NCBI GenBank assembly: GCA_001464765.1
Contig: LNDV01000035.1
Location: 186,001 to 250,000 of the forward strand
DNA length: 64,000 nt
Direction: 5' to 3'
DNA from: Betaproteobacteria bacterium Ga0077526
Lineage (GTDB): Bacteria > Pseudomonadota > Gammaproteobacteria > Burkholderiales > Ga0077523
The translations under genes were made by a program, and so were the position numbers. This document shows, in pieces, positions 17,044 to 26,640 of the stretch (positions are counted from its first letter, which is position 1; the number at the start of each line of letters is the position of its first letter). The notes below the pieces were generated by a model that saw nothing but the letters and a program-made list of their open reading frames with translations, was not told the origin of the DNA and ran no database searches.

Positions 17044-17287
17044 GGATGCTCTCCGATGCCGGTCTGGCCGGACCCGCCCGGCGCGGGCCCGCCGCCGGAA
17101 CGCTCGGCACTCGGGGGAAACGAAGCCGCGGCAGGGGTCCACAACTCTACGGGAAACCCCTTTCCGGCTCAATCGCGGAGCATTGGACCCGCCCGAGGAC
17201 CCTTCGCAGGACTATACTTGCAACTCCTTGAATCGATGCTTCTCCCCTCTGCGGGAAAGGCGTCCCCCCGTGACTGGAGCCTCGGCC

Positions 17288-18631
17288 ATGAACATTCGCG
17301 ATCTCATCCCGGAAACCTTGCAGGATCTCAACATGGATCCGCTGTGGCTGCCCTTCACGGCCAACCGGCAGTTCAAGCAGCAGCCGCGGCTCCTGGTGTC
17401 GGCGAAGGACATGTACTACACGTCCATCGACGGCCGGCAGATCCTCGACGGCATCGCCGGGCTGTGGGCCGTCAACGCCGGCCACTGCCGCGCCCCGATC
17501 GTCGAGGCGATCAAGAAGCAGGCGGAGAACGTCGACTACGTCACCGGCTTCCAGCTGCATCATCCCGCCGCCTTCGTGGCCGCCGAGCGCCTCGTGCGCA
17601 TCACGCCCAAGGGCATGGGGCACGCCTTCTTCGTGAACTCCGGCTCCGAAGCCGTGGACACCGCCCTCAAGATGGCACTCGCCTACCACCGTGCTCGGGG
17701 CGAAGGCACCCGCACCAAGTTCATCGGCCGCGAGCGCGGCTACCACGGCGTGGGCTTCGGCGGCATCTCGGTGGGCGGCATGGTCGCCAACCGCAAGGTG
17801 TTCGGCGGCGCCCTCCTGCCCAACGTCGATCATCTGCCGCACACGCACAACCTCACCGCCAACGCGTACTCGCGCGGGCAACCCGAGTGGGGCGCGCATC
17901 TGGCCGAATCGCTGGAGCAACTGGTCGCCCTGCACGACGCCTCGAACATCGCGGCCGTCATCGTCGAGCCGGTCGCCGGCTCCACCGGCGTGCTGGTCCC
18001 GCCGAAGGGCTACCTGGAAAAGCTGCGCGAGATCTGCACGAAGCACGGCATCCTGCTCATCTTCGACGAGGTCATCACTGGTTTCGGCCGCACGGGCCAG
18101 CCCTTCGCGGCGCAGACCTTCGGCGTCACGCCCGATCTCATCACCTGCGCGAAGGCGCTCACGAACGCCGCAGTGCCCATGGGCGCGGTGATCGTGCGCA
18201 ACGAGATCTACGAAACCTTCATGACCGGGCCGGCCAACACCATCGAGTTCTATCACGGGTACACGTACTCGGGGCACCCGCTGGCCGCTGCCGCCGCCAT
18301 CGCCACGCTCGATCTGTTCGCGTCCGAAGGTCTGTTCGAACGCGGCGCGTCGCTCGCGAAGTACTGGGAAGACGCCGCGCACTCGATGAAGGGCATGCCG
18401 CATGTCATCGACGTCCGCAACATCGGGCTCGTGGCGGGCATCGAACTGGAGCCGCTCCCGGGCAAACCCACCGCCCGCGCGTTCGAGGTCTTCCTCAAGG
18501 CCTACGAGAAGGGCGTGCTGATCCGCACCACCGGCGACACCATCGCCCTGTCGCCGCCGCTCATCATCGAGAAAAGCCAGATCGACCAGATCTTCGGCAC
18601 CATCGCCGACGTCCTCAAGGCCGTCGCCTGA
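17288..18631 (+). CDS. Class III omega-aminotransferase (beta-alanine:pyruvate type)
   Basis: A 447-residue pyridoxal-phosphate aminotransferase. It carries FFVNSGSEAVDTALKMA (near 114), the GYHGVGFGG loop (near 151), the cofactor aspartate in LLIFDEVITGFGRTG (Asp about 260) and the Schiff-base lysine in ITCAKALTNAAVPMGA (Lys about 289). The LNMDPLWLPFTANRQF N-terminus matches omega-amino acid:pyruvate aminotransferases. The ATG at 17288 has GGAG at about eight bases. A TATACT hexamer at 17213-17218 might be a -10 element, without a clear -35. The M81 peptidase and a methylmalonate-semialdehyde dehydrogenase follow, which is the usual pairing for turning beta-alanine into malonate semialdehyde and then acetyl-CoA. 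Confidence 0.92.
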   Translation: MNIRDLIPETLQDLNMDPLWLPFTANRQFKQQPRLLVSAKDMYYTSIDGRQILDGIAGLWAVNAGHCRAPIVEAIKKQAENVDYVTGFQLHHPAAFVAAERLVRITPKGMGHAFFVNSGSEAVDTALKMALAYHRARGEGTRTKFIGRERGYHGVGFGGISVGGMVANRKVFGGALLPNVDHLPHTHNLTANAYSRGQPEWGAHLAESLEQLVALHDASNIAAVIVEPVAGSTGVLVPPKGYLEKLREICTKHGILLIFDEVITGFGRTGQPFAAQTFGVTPDLITCAKALTNAAVPMGAVIVRNEIYETFMTGPANTIEFYHGYTYSGHPLAAAAAIATLDLFASEGLFERGASLAKYWEDAAHSMKGMPHVIDVRNIGLVAGIELEPLPGKPTARAFEVFLKAYEKGVLIRTTGDTIALSPPLIIEKSQIDQIFGTIADVLKAVA

Positions 18632-18647
18632 TCCGTTCCACTCCCTC

Positions 18648-18673
18648 CCCGCGGCGGCCAGCGTCGCCGCGGG
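18648..18673 (+). promoter_or_regulatory. Intercistronic hairpin between aminotransferase and M81 gene
   Basis: A 9-bp perfect stem (CCCGCGGCG at 18648-18656 with CGCCGCGGG at 18665-18673, loop of 8) lies 16 bases after the aminotransferase stop. There is no T-run, so it is more likely a stabilising or processing hairpin than a full terminator. Confidence 0.35.
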
Positions 18674-18724
18674 CACCGGGCCTTGTCTTCGGGGCCCGCC
18701 CAGCCGCGCCAGTCGCCACGGACC

Positions 18725-20218
18725 ATGAAATTCGTCATCGCTCAACTGCAGCACGAAACCAATACCTTCTCGCCGGTCCCGACGCCCTGGGAATCCTTCG
18801 GCGGCAAGGGCGGCCCGCCGCTCGGCGCGGACGCCTATCGCGCCATCAAGGGCACGCGCCTGCCGATGGCCGCCTTCCTCGATCTGGCCGAAGCGGAAGG
18901 TGCCGAGATCGTCACGCCGTTCGCCGCCTGGGCAAACCCGAGCGGTCCGGTAGACGGCGAGGCCTTCGACCGCTTCTGCGAGATTCTCTGCGACGAAGTG
19001 GCGAAGGGTTGCGATGCCATCTTCCTGGACCTGCACGGTGCGATGGTGGTGGCCGACCGCACGGATGACGGCGAAGGCACGCTGCTGGAGCGCGTGCGCT
19101 GGGTGGCACCGAACACCCCGATTGCCGTTTCGCTCGACCTGCACGCGAATGTGACGGATGCCATCGTGCGCAACGCCACCGTGATCGCCGGCTACAAGAC
19201 CTACCCGCACGTGGACCAGTACGAGGCCGGGCATCTAGCCGGCAGCATCCTGCTCCGCGCCCTCAAGGGCGAAGTGAAGCCGGTGATGGCCTGGGGCAAC
19301 CGGCCGCTGCTCGCCCACACGCTCAAGCAGAACACCAACGAAGGCCCGAACAAGGCCTTCACCGATGCGGCCCGCGAGGCCGAGCGCGAGGGACTGCTCG
19401 CCGCGAGCGCCTTCGGCGGCTTCCAGCAGGCCGACATGGCCGAGGCGGGCATCAGTGCGATCACCGTGTCCGACGGCAACGTGACCGCGGCGCAGGCAGC
19501 CTGCGACCGCATCCTCGACGTGGCCTGGGCGCGCAAGGAGGAGTTCATCTATCGCGGCGAGCCGCTCGACCAGGCGCTCTCCCGCGCGAAGCGCCTCGCG
19601 GAGGAACAGGGCGGACCGATCCTCCTGCTCGACCACGCGGACAACTGCGCCTCCGGCGCGAACCAGGACACCATGTACGTCCTGCGCGAGGCGCTGAAGC
19701 TGGGCCTCACGGACATCGCCGTCGGCCCCACGCGGGACCCCGAAGCCGTGGCCGCCATGATCGCCGCGGGCGTCGGCGCGACCGTCACGCTCGATATCGG
19801 CGGCAAGATGGACATGCCCGCCATCGGCCGCAAGGGCGAGCCCCTGCGCCTCACGGGCGTCGTCCGTGCGATCACTGACGGCGAGTACACCGTGACCGGC
19901 CCGCAGTTCACCGGCATGCGCTGCTACATGGGTCGCACCGCCGTGCTGGACACGGGCGCGGCGGAGATCGTCGTCATCGAGCGTAATCAGGAACCCTGGG
20001 ACCGCGCCGTCTTCACCAGCGTCGGCATCGACCCGACACGCAAGCGCTTCCTGCTGCTCAAGTCACGCATGTACTTCCGGCCGGTGTTCCTGCCGATCGC
20101 CAAGGGCATGGTGTTCTGCGACGCGCCCGGCGTGGGCACCTCCGACTGGACGGCCTTCGAGTACCGCAAGCTGCGGCGCCCCATCTACCCGCTGGACGAG
20201 TTCCCCGAACACCGCTGA
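18725..20218 (+). CDS. M81 family metallopeptidase, MlrC-like
   Basis: A 497-residue protein of the MlrC/M81 family (PF07364 and PF07171), named after a linearised-microcystin peptidase, though most members act on unknown substrates. The N-terminus MKFVIAQLQHETNTFSP is the family signature with the putative metal-site His/Glu; FLDLHGAMVV near 100 and SLDLHANVTD near 138 supply further conserved Asp/His pairs. The C-terminal domain has LLLDHADNCASGANQDT near 300 and ends with the typical SDWTAFEYRKLRRPIYPLD. It lies between an aminotransferase and a semialdehyde dehydrogenase, so an amide or lactam hydrolysis that feeds the same pathway is plausible but unproven. Confidence 0.88.
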   Translation: MKFVIAQLQHETNTFSPVPTPWESFGGKGGPPLGADAYRAIKGTRLPMAAFLDLAEAEGAEIVTPFAAWANPSGPVDGEAFDRFCEILCDEVAKGCDAIFLDLHGAMVVADRTDDGEGTLLERVRWVAPNTPIAVSLDLHANVTDAIVRNATVIAGYKTYPHVDQYEAGHLAGSILLRALKGEVKPVMAWGNRPLLAHTLKQNTNEGPNKAFTDAAREAEREGLLAASAFGGFQQADMAEAGISAITVSDGNVTAAQAACDRILDVAWARKEEFIYRGEPLDQALSRAKRLAEEQGGPILLLDHADNCASGANQDTMYVLREALKLGLTDIAVGPTRDPEAVAAMIAAGVGATVTLDIGGKMDMPAIGRKGEPLRLTGVVRAITDGEYTVTGPQFTGMRCYMGRTAVLDTGAAEIVVIERNQEPWDRAVFTSVGIDPTRKRFLLLKSRMYFRPVFLPIAKGMVFCDAPGVGTSDWTAFEYRKLRRPIYPLDEFPEHR

Positions 20219-20259
20219 ACCCGCCCGCCATCCACGCACTCACTCACCGATCCCAGACC

Positions 20260-21783
<1,524 letters not shown>

Positions 21784-21803
21784 CGAGTCCCGGCCGCCAC
21801 CCC

Positions 21804-22415
21804 ATGGCAGTCCTGCAGACGCTCGAAGCTCTCACCGCACGGATGGGCGAACCGCGCCCCGCCGTGCGACAGAAGTTCCACACGGTGCTCACGCCGCAGG
21901 CGCGGGCGTTTCTCGACGTCTCCCCGCTCGCGTTCTTCGCCACGGTGGACGAGCAAGGCACGCCGATGGTGTCTCCGAAGGGAGATCGCGCGGGCTTCAT
22001 CCGCGTCGTGGACGAGCACACACTCCTCATTCCCGAGCGCAGCGGCAACCGGCTCATCTATACGCTGCGCAACATCCTCGCGAACGGCCACCTCGCCATC
22101 ACGGCTCTCGTCCCTGCAACGGGCGAGACGCTGCGCCTCGAAGGTCGCGCGGAACTCGACGACGACGCCGCCCTCTGCGCGTCCTTCACGGAACGGGGCC
22201 GGCCTGCTCTGCTGGTGCTGCGCTTCCATCTCGACAAGGCGTACTTCCACTGCGCCAAGTCGCTGCTGCGGGCCGGCGTGTGGGACCCCACCACGTGGCC
22301 CGAGTCCGTGGCCATTTCCTTCGGCAAGGAGATCGCCGCCAACCAGGGCCTTGCGCCCTGCGATGTGGACGCCTTCGATGCCGGCGTCGCGGAACGCTAC
22401 CGCACGGATCTCTGA
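21804..22415 (+). CDS. Pyridoxamine 5'-phosphate oxidase family FMN-binding protein
   Basis: A 203-residue split-barrel flavoprotein. After a helical lead (MAVLQTLEALTARMGEPRPAV) come FLDVSPLAFFATVDEQGTPMVSPKGDRAGFI and RSGNRLIYTLRNILANGHLAITALVPATGETLRLEGRA, the FMN-binding core of PNPOx-like proteins. The length and the CAKSLLRAGVWDP segment near 150 resemble the DR2398-type subfamily, which is not the vitamin B6 enzyme. It may reduce a small electrophile or flavin-linked substrate. It begins 20 bases after mmsA and ends two bases before the transporter gene, suggesting one operon. Confidence 0.87.
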   Translation: MAVLQTLEALTARMGEPRPAVRQKFHTVLTPQARAFLDVSPLAFFATVDEQGTPMVSPKGDRAGFIRVVDEHTLLIPERSGNRLIYTLRNILANGHLAITALVPATGETLRLEGRAELDDDAALCASFTERGRPALLVLRFHLDKAYFHCAKSLLRAGVWDPTTWPESVAISFGKEIAANQGLAPCDVDAFDAGVAERYRTDL

Positions 22416-22416
22416 C

Positions 22417-23595
22417 ATGAAGCGCGGCCCCGCCGCTGCGCCGGAAACGAGCATCGACCATCACCGTGCCTGCGTGCTGTGGGCCATGGTCGCGTTCGTG
22501 GTCCCGACAATGGGACGCTTCGTCTTCACGCCTGTGCTGCCGCTCATGCAGGCGGACGGCGGGCTCACCCTGGTTGATGCCGGCTGGCTCGCCGCGGCCA
22601 ATCACCTGGGCTATCTCGTCGGCGCGCTCACCGGGACCCGCCTGGCGCTGGACGAGCGCACGTCTCTCCGGCTGGGGATGACAGGCGTCGCCCTGACCGT
22701 TCTCGCGATGGCCGTCTCAGGACCGTTCGCGCTCTGGTTCGCGCTGCGGCTGGCCGCAGGAATCGCCGCTGCCTGGGCGTTCATCCACATTTCCGCTTGG
22801 GGCCTGCGCCATGCAATGGCGGCGAACCGGCCGCAGTGGGGCGGCTGGATCTTCATGGGCTCCGGCATCAGCCTTATCGCGTCGGGCCTCATCTGCACGG
22901 CATGGATCGCCGCCTCCGGGGGCGCAGCCGGCGCTTGGCTGCTGAACGGGACCTTTCTCGCGCTGATCACCGCGGCGCTGTGGCCCCGCGCCGGCGAGCC
23001 CGGCAGGATGGCGACATCCACGGCAACACGGCGAGTCGTGGTGCGCGATCGCGGCATCGGTCGTCTGGTGGTGGCCTACGGCCTGGGCGGCTTCGGCTAC
23101 GTTACTGCCGCCACGTTCCTGCCCGTGCTGGCGAAAGCGGTCCTCGGTGCCGGCCTCGGCTACACGCTCTTCTGGCCGCTGTTCGGCGTTGCAGCGCTCT
23201 CGACGCTATTCATCGCCTCGCCACTCGGACTGCGGATCGGCGACGCGCGAACCTTCCGCTACAGCCTTGCCATCATGGCGTTCGGCAACGCGGCGATGGC
23301 GTGGCTGTCCGACGCGTGGGCGCTCGCGCTCGGTACCGTCGCGATCGGCGGAACGTTCATGGTGCTGTCGCTGCTGGGACTGCGCGATGCGCGCCGGCGC
23401 GTCCCGCCGGAAGCAGCGACGACGCTGATCGGCCGCATGACCATCGCCTGGGCGATCGGGCAGTGCGTGGGACCGGTGGTGTCCGCCTACCTCGCGGGCG
23501 CCGACGGTCGATTCACCGGGGCTCTCGCGCTCGCAGCCGTCGCCCTCGCCGCCGCAAGCGTGATCACACCGCCCGACGTCGATCCGAAGGGCTGA
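22417..23595 (+). CDS. YbfB/YjiJ family MFS transporter
   Basis: A 392-residue inner-membrane protein with about 12 hydrophobic segments. The stretch MVAFVVPTMGRFVFTPVLPLMQADGGLTLVDAGWLAAANHLGYLVGAL is the family hallmark, with the GRF.FTP.LP motif in helix 1 and the A..NYLGYL motif in helix 2. The substrate is unknown; its place after a catabolic gene group suggests uptake of the starting compound or export of an intermediate. ATG at 22417 lies two bases past the preceding stop. A bidirectional terminator follows at 23606. Confidence 0.9.
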   Translation: MKRGPAAAPETSIDHHRACVLWAMVAFVVPTMGRFVFTPVLPLMQADGGLTLVDAGWLAAANHLGYLVGALTGTRLALDERTSLRLGMTGVALTVLAMAVSGPFALWFALRLAAGIAAAWAFIHISAWGLRHAMAANRPQWGGWIFMGSGISLIASGLICTAWIAASGGAAGAWLLNGTFLALITAALWPRAGEPGRMATSTATRRVVVRDRGIGRLVVAYGLGGFGYVTAATFLPVLAKAVLGAGLGYTLFWPLFGVAALSTLFIASPLGLRIGDARTFRYSLAIMAFGNAAMAWLSDAWALALGTVAIGGTFMVLSLLGLRDARRRVPPEAATTLIGRMTIAWAIGQCVGPVVSAYLAGADGRFTGALALAAVALAAASVITPPDVDPKG

Positions 23596-23605
23596 CACAA
23601 AGAAA

Positions 23606-23629
23606 AAGGGCTGCGAACGCGCAGCCCTT
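23606..23629. terminator. Bidirectional rho-independent terminator
   Basis: A perfect 10-bp stem AAGGGCTGCG/CGCAGCCCTT with loop AACG lies between the convergent transporter and DegP genes. On the minus strand it is followed by TTTTTCTTTG, so it is a strong terminator for degP; on the plus strand a C/T-rich stretch follows. Confidence 0.9.
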
Positions 23630-23654
23630 CCCCTTCCTTACTCGAGCGAACCGA

Positions 23655-25103
23655 TCAGCTGAGCGGCACCGGCACGAAGAACTTCGAGTCGTTGCGCTGG
23701 ACCAGCAATGCCACGCGATCCCGCGCGCGATCCACCATGGATTTCAGTTCATCGGCAGAATCGATGGGCTCGCTGTTGAGCGCGAGGATCACATCGCCGG
23801 GGCGGATGCCGGCCTTCGCGGCAGGACCTTCGACCCGCTCCACCACGACACCGTTGGCAGTCTTCAACCGATCCTTCTCCGTCGCATTGAGCGGGCGCAC
23901 TACCATGCCCAGCTGGGTCGGCTTCACCGGCTGCTCGGCCTGCGCGACCTTCTCCGCAGGCATCTCACCCAGCTTCACGCCGACATCACGGGCCTTGCCG
24001 TCGCGCCAAACTTCCAGCTTGAAGTCCGCGCCAGGACGACCTTCGCCGATCATGCGCGGCAGGTCGATGGACTGGTCCACCGGCTTGCCGTTGACGCCGA
24101 GAATCACGTCGCCCACCTTGAGCCCCGCAGATTCTGCAGGGCTGCCCTTCTCGACACCGGAGACGAGCGCACCGCGCGCGCGATCGAGACCGAACGTTCC
24201 CGCCAGATCCTTGTTCACCTGCTGAATGGTGACGCCGATGCGGCCGCGCTGCACCTTGCCATACTTGAGAAGATCGTCCTTCACCTTGATGGCGACATCG
24301 ATCGGAATCGCGAACGACAGCCCCATGTATCCACCGGTGCGACTGTAGATCTGCGAGTTGATGCCGATCACCTCGCCGCTCAGATTGAACAGCGGCCCGC
24401 CCGAGTTGCCGGGATTCACCGCCACGTCGGTCTGAATGAACGGCACGTAGGCGTCGCTGGGGAGACTGCGCGACTTCGCCGAGACGATGCCTGCCGTCAC
24501 CGTGTTCTCGAGACCGAAGGGCGACCCGATGGCGGCTACCCAGTTGCCGACCTTCACGCTGTCGGGGCTGCCGATGCGCACGGTGGGCAGATCGGAAGCT
24601 TCGATCTTGAGCACCGCGACGTCGCTGCGCGAATCCACACCGATGATCTTCGCGGGGAAATCGCGACGATCCGTGAGGCGCACAGTGACTTCGTCGGCAT
24701 CCTTCACCACGTGCGCATTCGTAAGGACATAGCCATCTTTCGTGAGAATGAAGCCGGAGCCCACGCCCTGCACGGGAGACCCGCCCTGATCCGGCGACTC
24801 GGGCTGCGGCTGGAACTTGCGGAAGAACTCCTGGAGCGGATCGGGCACGCCCTGCACCTGCGGCGCGGGACCGCGTGCGGTGCGCGCGACGGCGATATTG
24901 ACGACGGCAGCGCCTTCGCTCTCCACGAGTACGCTGAAGTCAGGCAGCGCGACCGGCGCTGCCGCGGGTGCCGGCGCGGCGACCGCCGCCGGATTGTTGG
25001 CATGAGAGTGGGGAACGACAGCGCGTTCGAAACCGAATTGCGCAGCGAACAGGCCTGCCGCGAAAGCGACAGCGACAGCAGATGCAAGAACTGTTTTCTT
25101 CAT
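23655..25103 (-). CDS. DegP/HtrA (MucD-like) periplasmic serine endoprotease
   Basis: A 482-residue protease-chaperone. It has an N-terminal signal or anchor (MKKTVLASAVAVAFAAGLFA), a trypsin-like domain with the triad His in TNAHVVKDADE (about 131), Asp in SRSDVAVLKIEA (about 161) and Ser in NPGNSGGPLFN (about 234), then two PDZ domains beginning near residues 280 and 390 (GALVSGVEKGSPAESAGLKVGD; GVVVERVEGPAAKAGIRPGD). It degrades misfolded envelope proteins. The two-PDZ form is typical of DegP/DegQ/MucD. Here it is not beside rseA or mucA; it is divergent from the PhnM-like gene. Confidence 0.95.
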   Translation of the reverse strand: MKKTVLASAVAVAFAAGLFAAQFGFERAVVPHSHANNPAAVAAPAPAAAPVALPDFSVLVESEGAAVVNIAVARTARGPAPQVQGVPDPLQEFFRKFQPQPESPDQGGSPVQGVGSGFILTKDGYVLTNAHVVKDADEVTVRLTDRRDFPAKIIGVDSRSDVAVLKIEASDLPTVRIGSPDSVKVGNWVAAIGSPFGLENTVTAGIVSAKSRSLPSDAYVPFIQTDVAVNPGNSGGPLFNLSGEVIGINSQIYSRTGGYMGLSFAIPIDVAIKVKDDLLKYGKVQRGRIGVTIQQVNKDLAGTFGLDRARGALVSGVEKGSPAESAGLKVGDVILGVNGKPVDQSIDLPRMIGEGRPGADFKLEVWRDGKARDVGVKLGEMPAEKVAQAEQPVKPTQLGMVVRPLNATEKDRLKTANGVVVERVEGPAAKAGIRPGDVILALNSEPIDSADELKSMVDRARDRVALLVQRNDSKFFVPVPLS

Positions 25104-25230
25104 GGATGGAACCCCTGGGCACGAGGAGAGGACAGCACTTGGAACCAGCGATCCCTGGCAAGGTTCCCGCGGGATGGCGATCCGCAGCGCGTACGGCGCT
25201 TTGCATGCGTGTGTCTGTTAGGCTCCCGCC

Positions 25231-26217
25231 ATGGCGAGGAAACTTTTCACGAATGCCCGTGTCGTGACCGCCGCCGAGGTATTCCTCGGTACGGTGGAGA
25301 TCCACGCCGACCGCATCGTACGCATCGATCTCGGCGCGACGAGCCTGCCCGGAGCCGAAGACTTCGGCGGTGACTATCTCGTTCCGGGAACAGTGGACCT
25401 CTGGGCCGGTCGCATCGCAGGCGGATCGGCGTCGATCCGGGAATCCGCGCTCGTGTCGACGGATCTTGCCGCGGCAGTGGCCGGATGCACGACGCCGTTC
25501 TCAGTGCTGCCTGTCCCCGCCACCGCCGCGGAGGGAGAGGCAGCCGAACTCCGCCGTCTCGCCGACGCGATCACGGAATGGCGGCAGCGCGGCACGCTCC
25601 GGTGCGAGCATTTCCTCCGACTGGCGGCCGAGGGACCGGCCTCGCCGCTGATCGCCGAGTTCGTCATGCGCCTCGGAACCGATCTGGCAAGGCTCCTCGG
25701 GGTCGAGGCCGCGGGCGTCGCCGCCCGCTCTCCCGGCGCACTGCTGAACGACATGGCGGTCTGGCGGAGCGCCGGCCTGCGGGTGGGGGTCGCCTCCCTC
25801 ACCAGCAAGGAGGAGCGCGCAGCGGCCCGCGCCGGGGGCATCGGTCTCGCCCTGTTTCCGCCCATGCCGGCGTCGGTCGAGGCTGCCGTGCAGGACGGCT
25901 ACGAGGTCGTGGCGACATGGCAGGCCATCCAGCCCGATCGGCTCGACCGCCGGGCGCCGGACGGCTCGGCCCTGGCCCTGGCCTCTGCCGGCTCACCCCT
26001 GTCCCTGCTGCAGACTCCGTTCGTGCTCCACGACCAGGAAGGCTGGGACCTCGCGGCAGCCATGGCCACGGTCAGTGCCGTGCCGGCCCGACTGGCCGGT
26101 CTCGCCGATCGCGGCGCGATCGCCATCGGGCTCCGGGCCGATTTCGTCCGCGTCCGTTGTGAGGGCTCGCTCGCCGTGCCGGTCGCGACCTGGCGGGCTG
26201 GCCAGCGAATTTCCTAG
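25231..26217 (+). CDS. PhnM-like amidohydrolase-fold protein lacking metal ligands
   Basis: A 328-residue protein with the layout of PhnM (alpha-D-ribose 1-methylphosphonate 5-triphosphate diphosphatase): FTNARVVTAAEVFLGTVEIHADRIVRID, then LVPGTVDLW near 50, RCEHFLRLAAE near 124, GYEVVATWQAIQPD near 223, LADRGAIAIGLRADFVRVR near 291 and a WRAGQRIS end like the WRQGKRVF end of PhnM. However, the His-x-Asp metal motif after the first strand is LWAG (57-60), the ASHDD motif is replaced by ASLTS (188-192), and the later Asp motif is not seen. It also lacks tens of residues compared with PhnM. No other phn gene is nearby. It is probably catalytically dead or repurposed. Confidence 0.7.
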   Translation: MARKLFTNARVVTAAEVFLGTVEIHADRIVRIDLGATSLPGAEDFGGDYLVPGTVDLWAGRIAGGSASIRESALVSTDLAAAVAGCTTPFSVLPVPATAAEGEAAELRRLADAITEWRQRGTLRCEHFLRLAAEGPASPLIAEFVMRLGTDLARLLGVEAAGVAARSPGALLNDMAVWRSAGLRVGVASLTSKEERAAARAGGIGLALFPPMPASVEAAVQDGYEVVATWQAIQPDRLDRRAPDGSALALASAGSPLSLLQTPFVLHDQEGWDLAAAMATVSAVPARLAGLADRGAIAIGLRADFVRVRCEGSLAVPVATWRAGQRIS

Positions 26218-26410
26218 CCGGAACGCACCTGAAATCGCCCTCCCGCGCACGTCGCCGATCGGCAACACATTTGTCGAGATCAATCCGGGACTTAGCGTGC
26301 CCACTGTCGCGGAGGCTTACAACAGGCTGACCGCGAATACCTTCCGGAATTGCACATTCTCAATTAGTCATCGACTTAGGTCGCCTGGCATGCCACATGC
26401 AGAACAGGAC
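26218..26410. other. Intergenic stretch upstream of the candidate small RNA
   Basis: No gene seen. The A+T content rises around 26262-26385, as around a promoter, but no good -35/-10 pair stands out: TTGCAC at 26350 has no convincing -10 at the right spacing. Confidence 0.35.
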
Positions 26411-26583
26411 GTCATTGGGGGAAGGAGACCTGTCATCCGAACCTCCAGAAAGTACGATCGGCCGGGGAGGAGACCTACGATCACCGGCCAAGCCCCGCTC
26501 GAGGGCCGCCAAGATCGGCCAACAAGACGTACCCCGGCCTGACGTTGATCCAAGAACCCCCGCTCACGCGGGGGTTTGTTTTT
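26411..26583 (+). ncRNA. Candidate small RNA ending in a rho-independent terminator
   Basis: No protein is evident between 26218 and 26640, yet a perfect terminator ends at 26583, over 330 bases after the nearest plus-strand stop codon. In front of it are two copies of a purine-rich motif, GGGGGAAGGAGACCT (26417-26431) and GGGGAGGAGACCT (26464-26476). The second sits in the loop of a GGCCGG/CCGGCC stem (26460-26465 with 26484-26489). Looped GGA motifs of this kind bind CsrA/RsmA; another possibility is an Rfam betaproteobacterial sRNA family. The 5' end is a guess. Confidence 0.4.
26555..26583 (+). terminator. Rho-independent terminator
   Basis: A perfect 9-bp stem AACCCCCGC/GCGGGGGTT with loop TCAC is followed by TGTTTTT. 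It ends the candidate small RNA (or a long 3' untranslated region of the PhnM-like gene) and insulates dusA. Confidence 0.92.
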
Positions 26584-26640
26584 CCGGCGCCCGCGCACTC
26601 CGTGCGATCATCCGGCCCGTCTTCGCGTCACCGTCCTCTC

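Noticed and set aside
17213..17218. TATACT as a -10 element of the aminotransferase operon.
   Set aside because: No -35 hexamer at 15-19 bases; TTGGAC is 24 bases away. Kept only as a remark.
16036..19068. Very long open frames overlapping real genes (1010 codons here; also 22797-25373 and 17147-19234).
   Set aside because: They lie across, or antisense to, well-supported genes with conserved motifs, have Arg/Gly/His-rich composition and no recognisable domain. They are chance frames of GC-rich DNA.
25231..26217. Annotation as a functional dihydroorotase, amidohydrolase or PhnM.
   Set aside because: None of the expected metal-binding His/Asp motifs is present.
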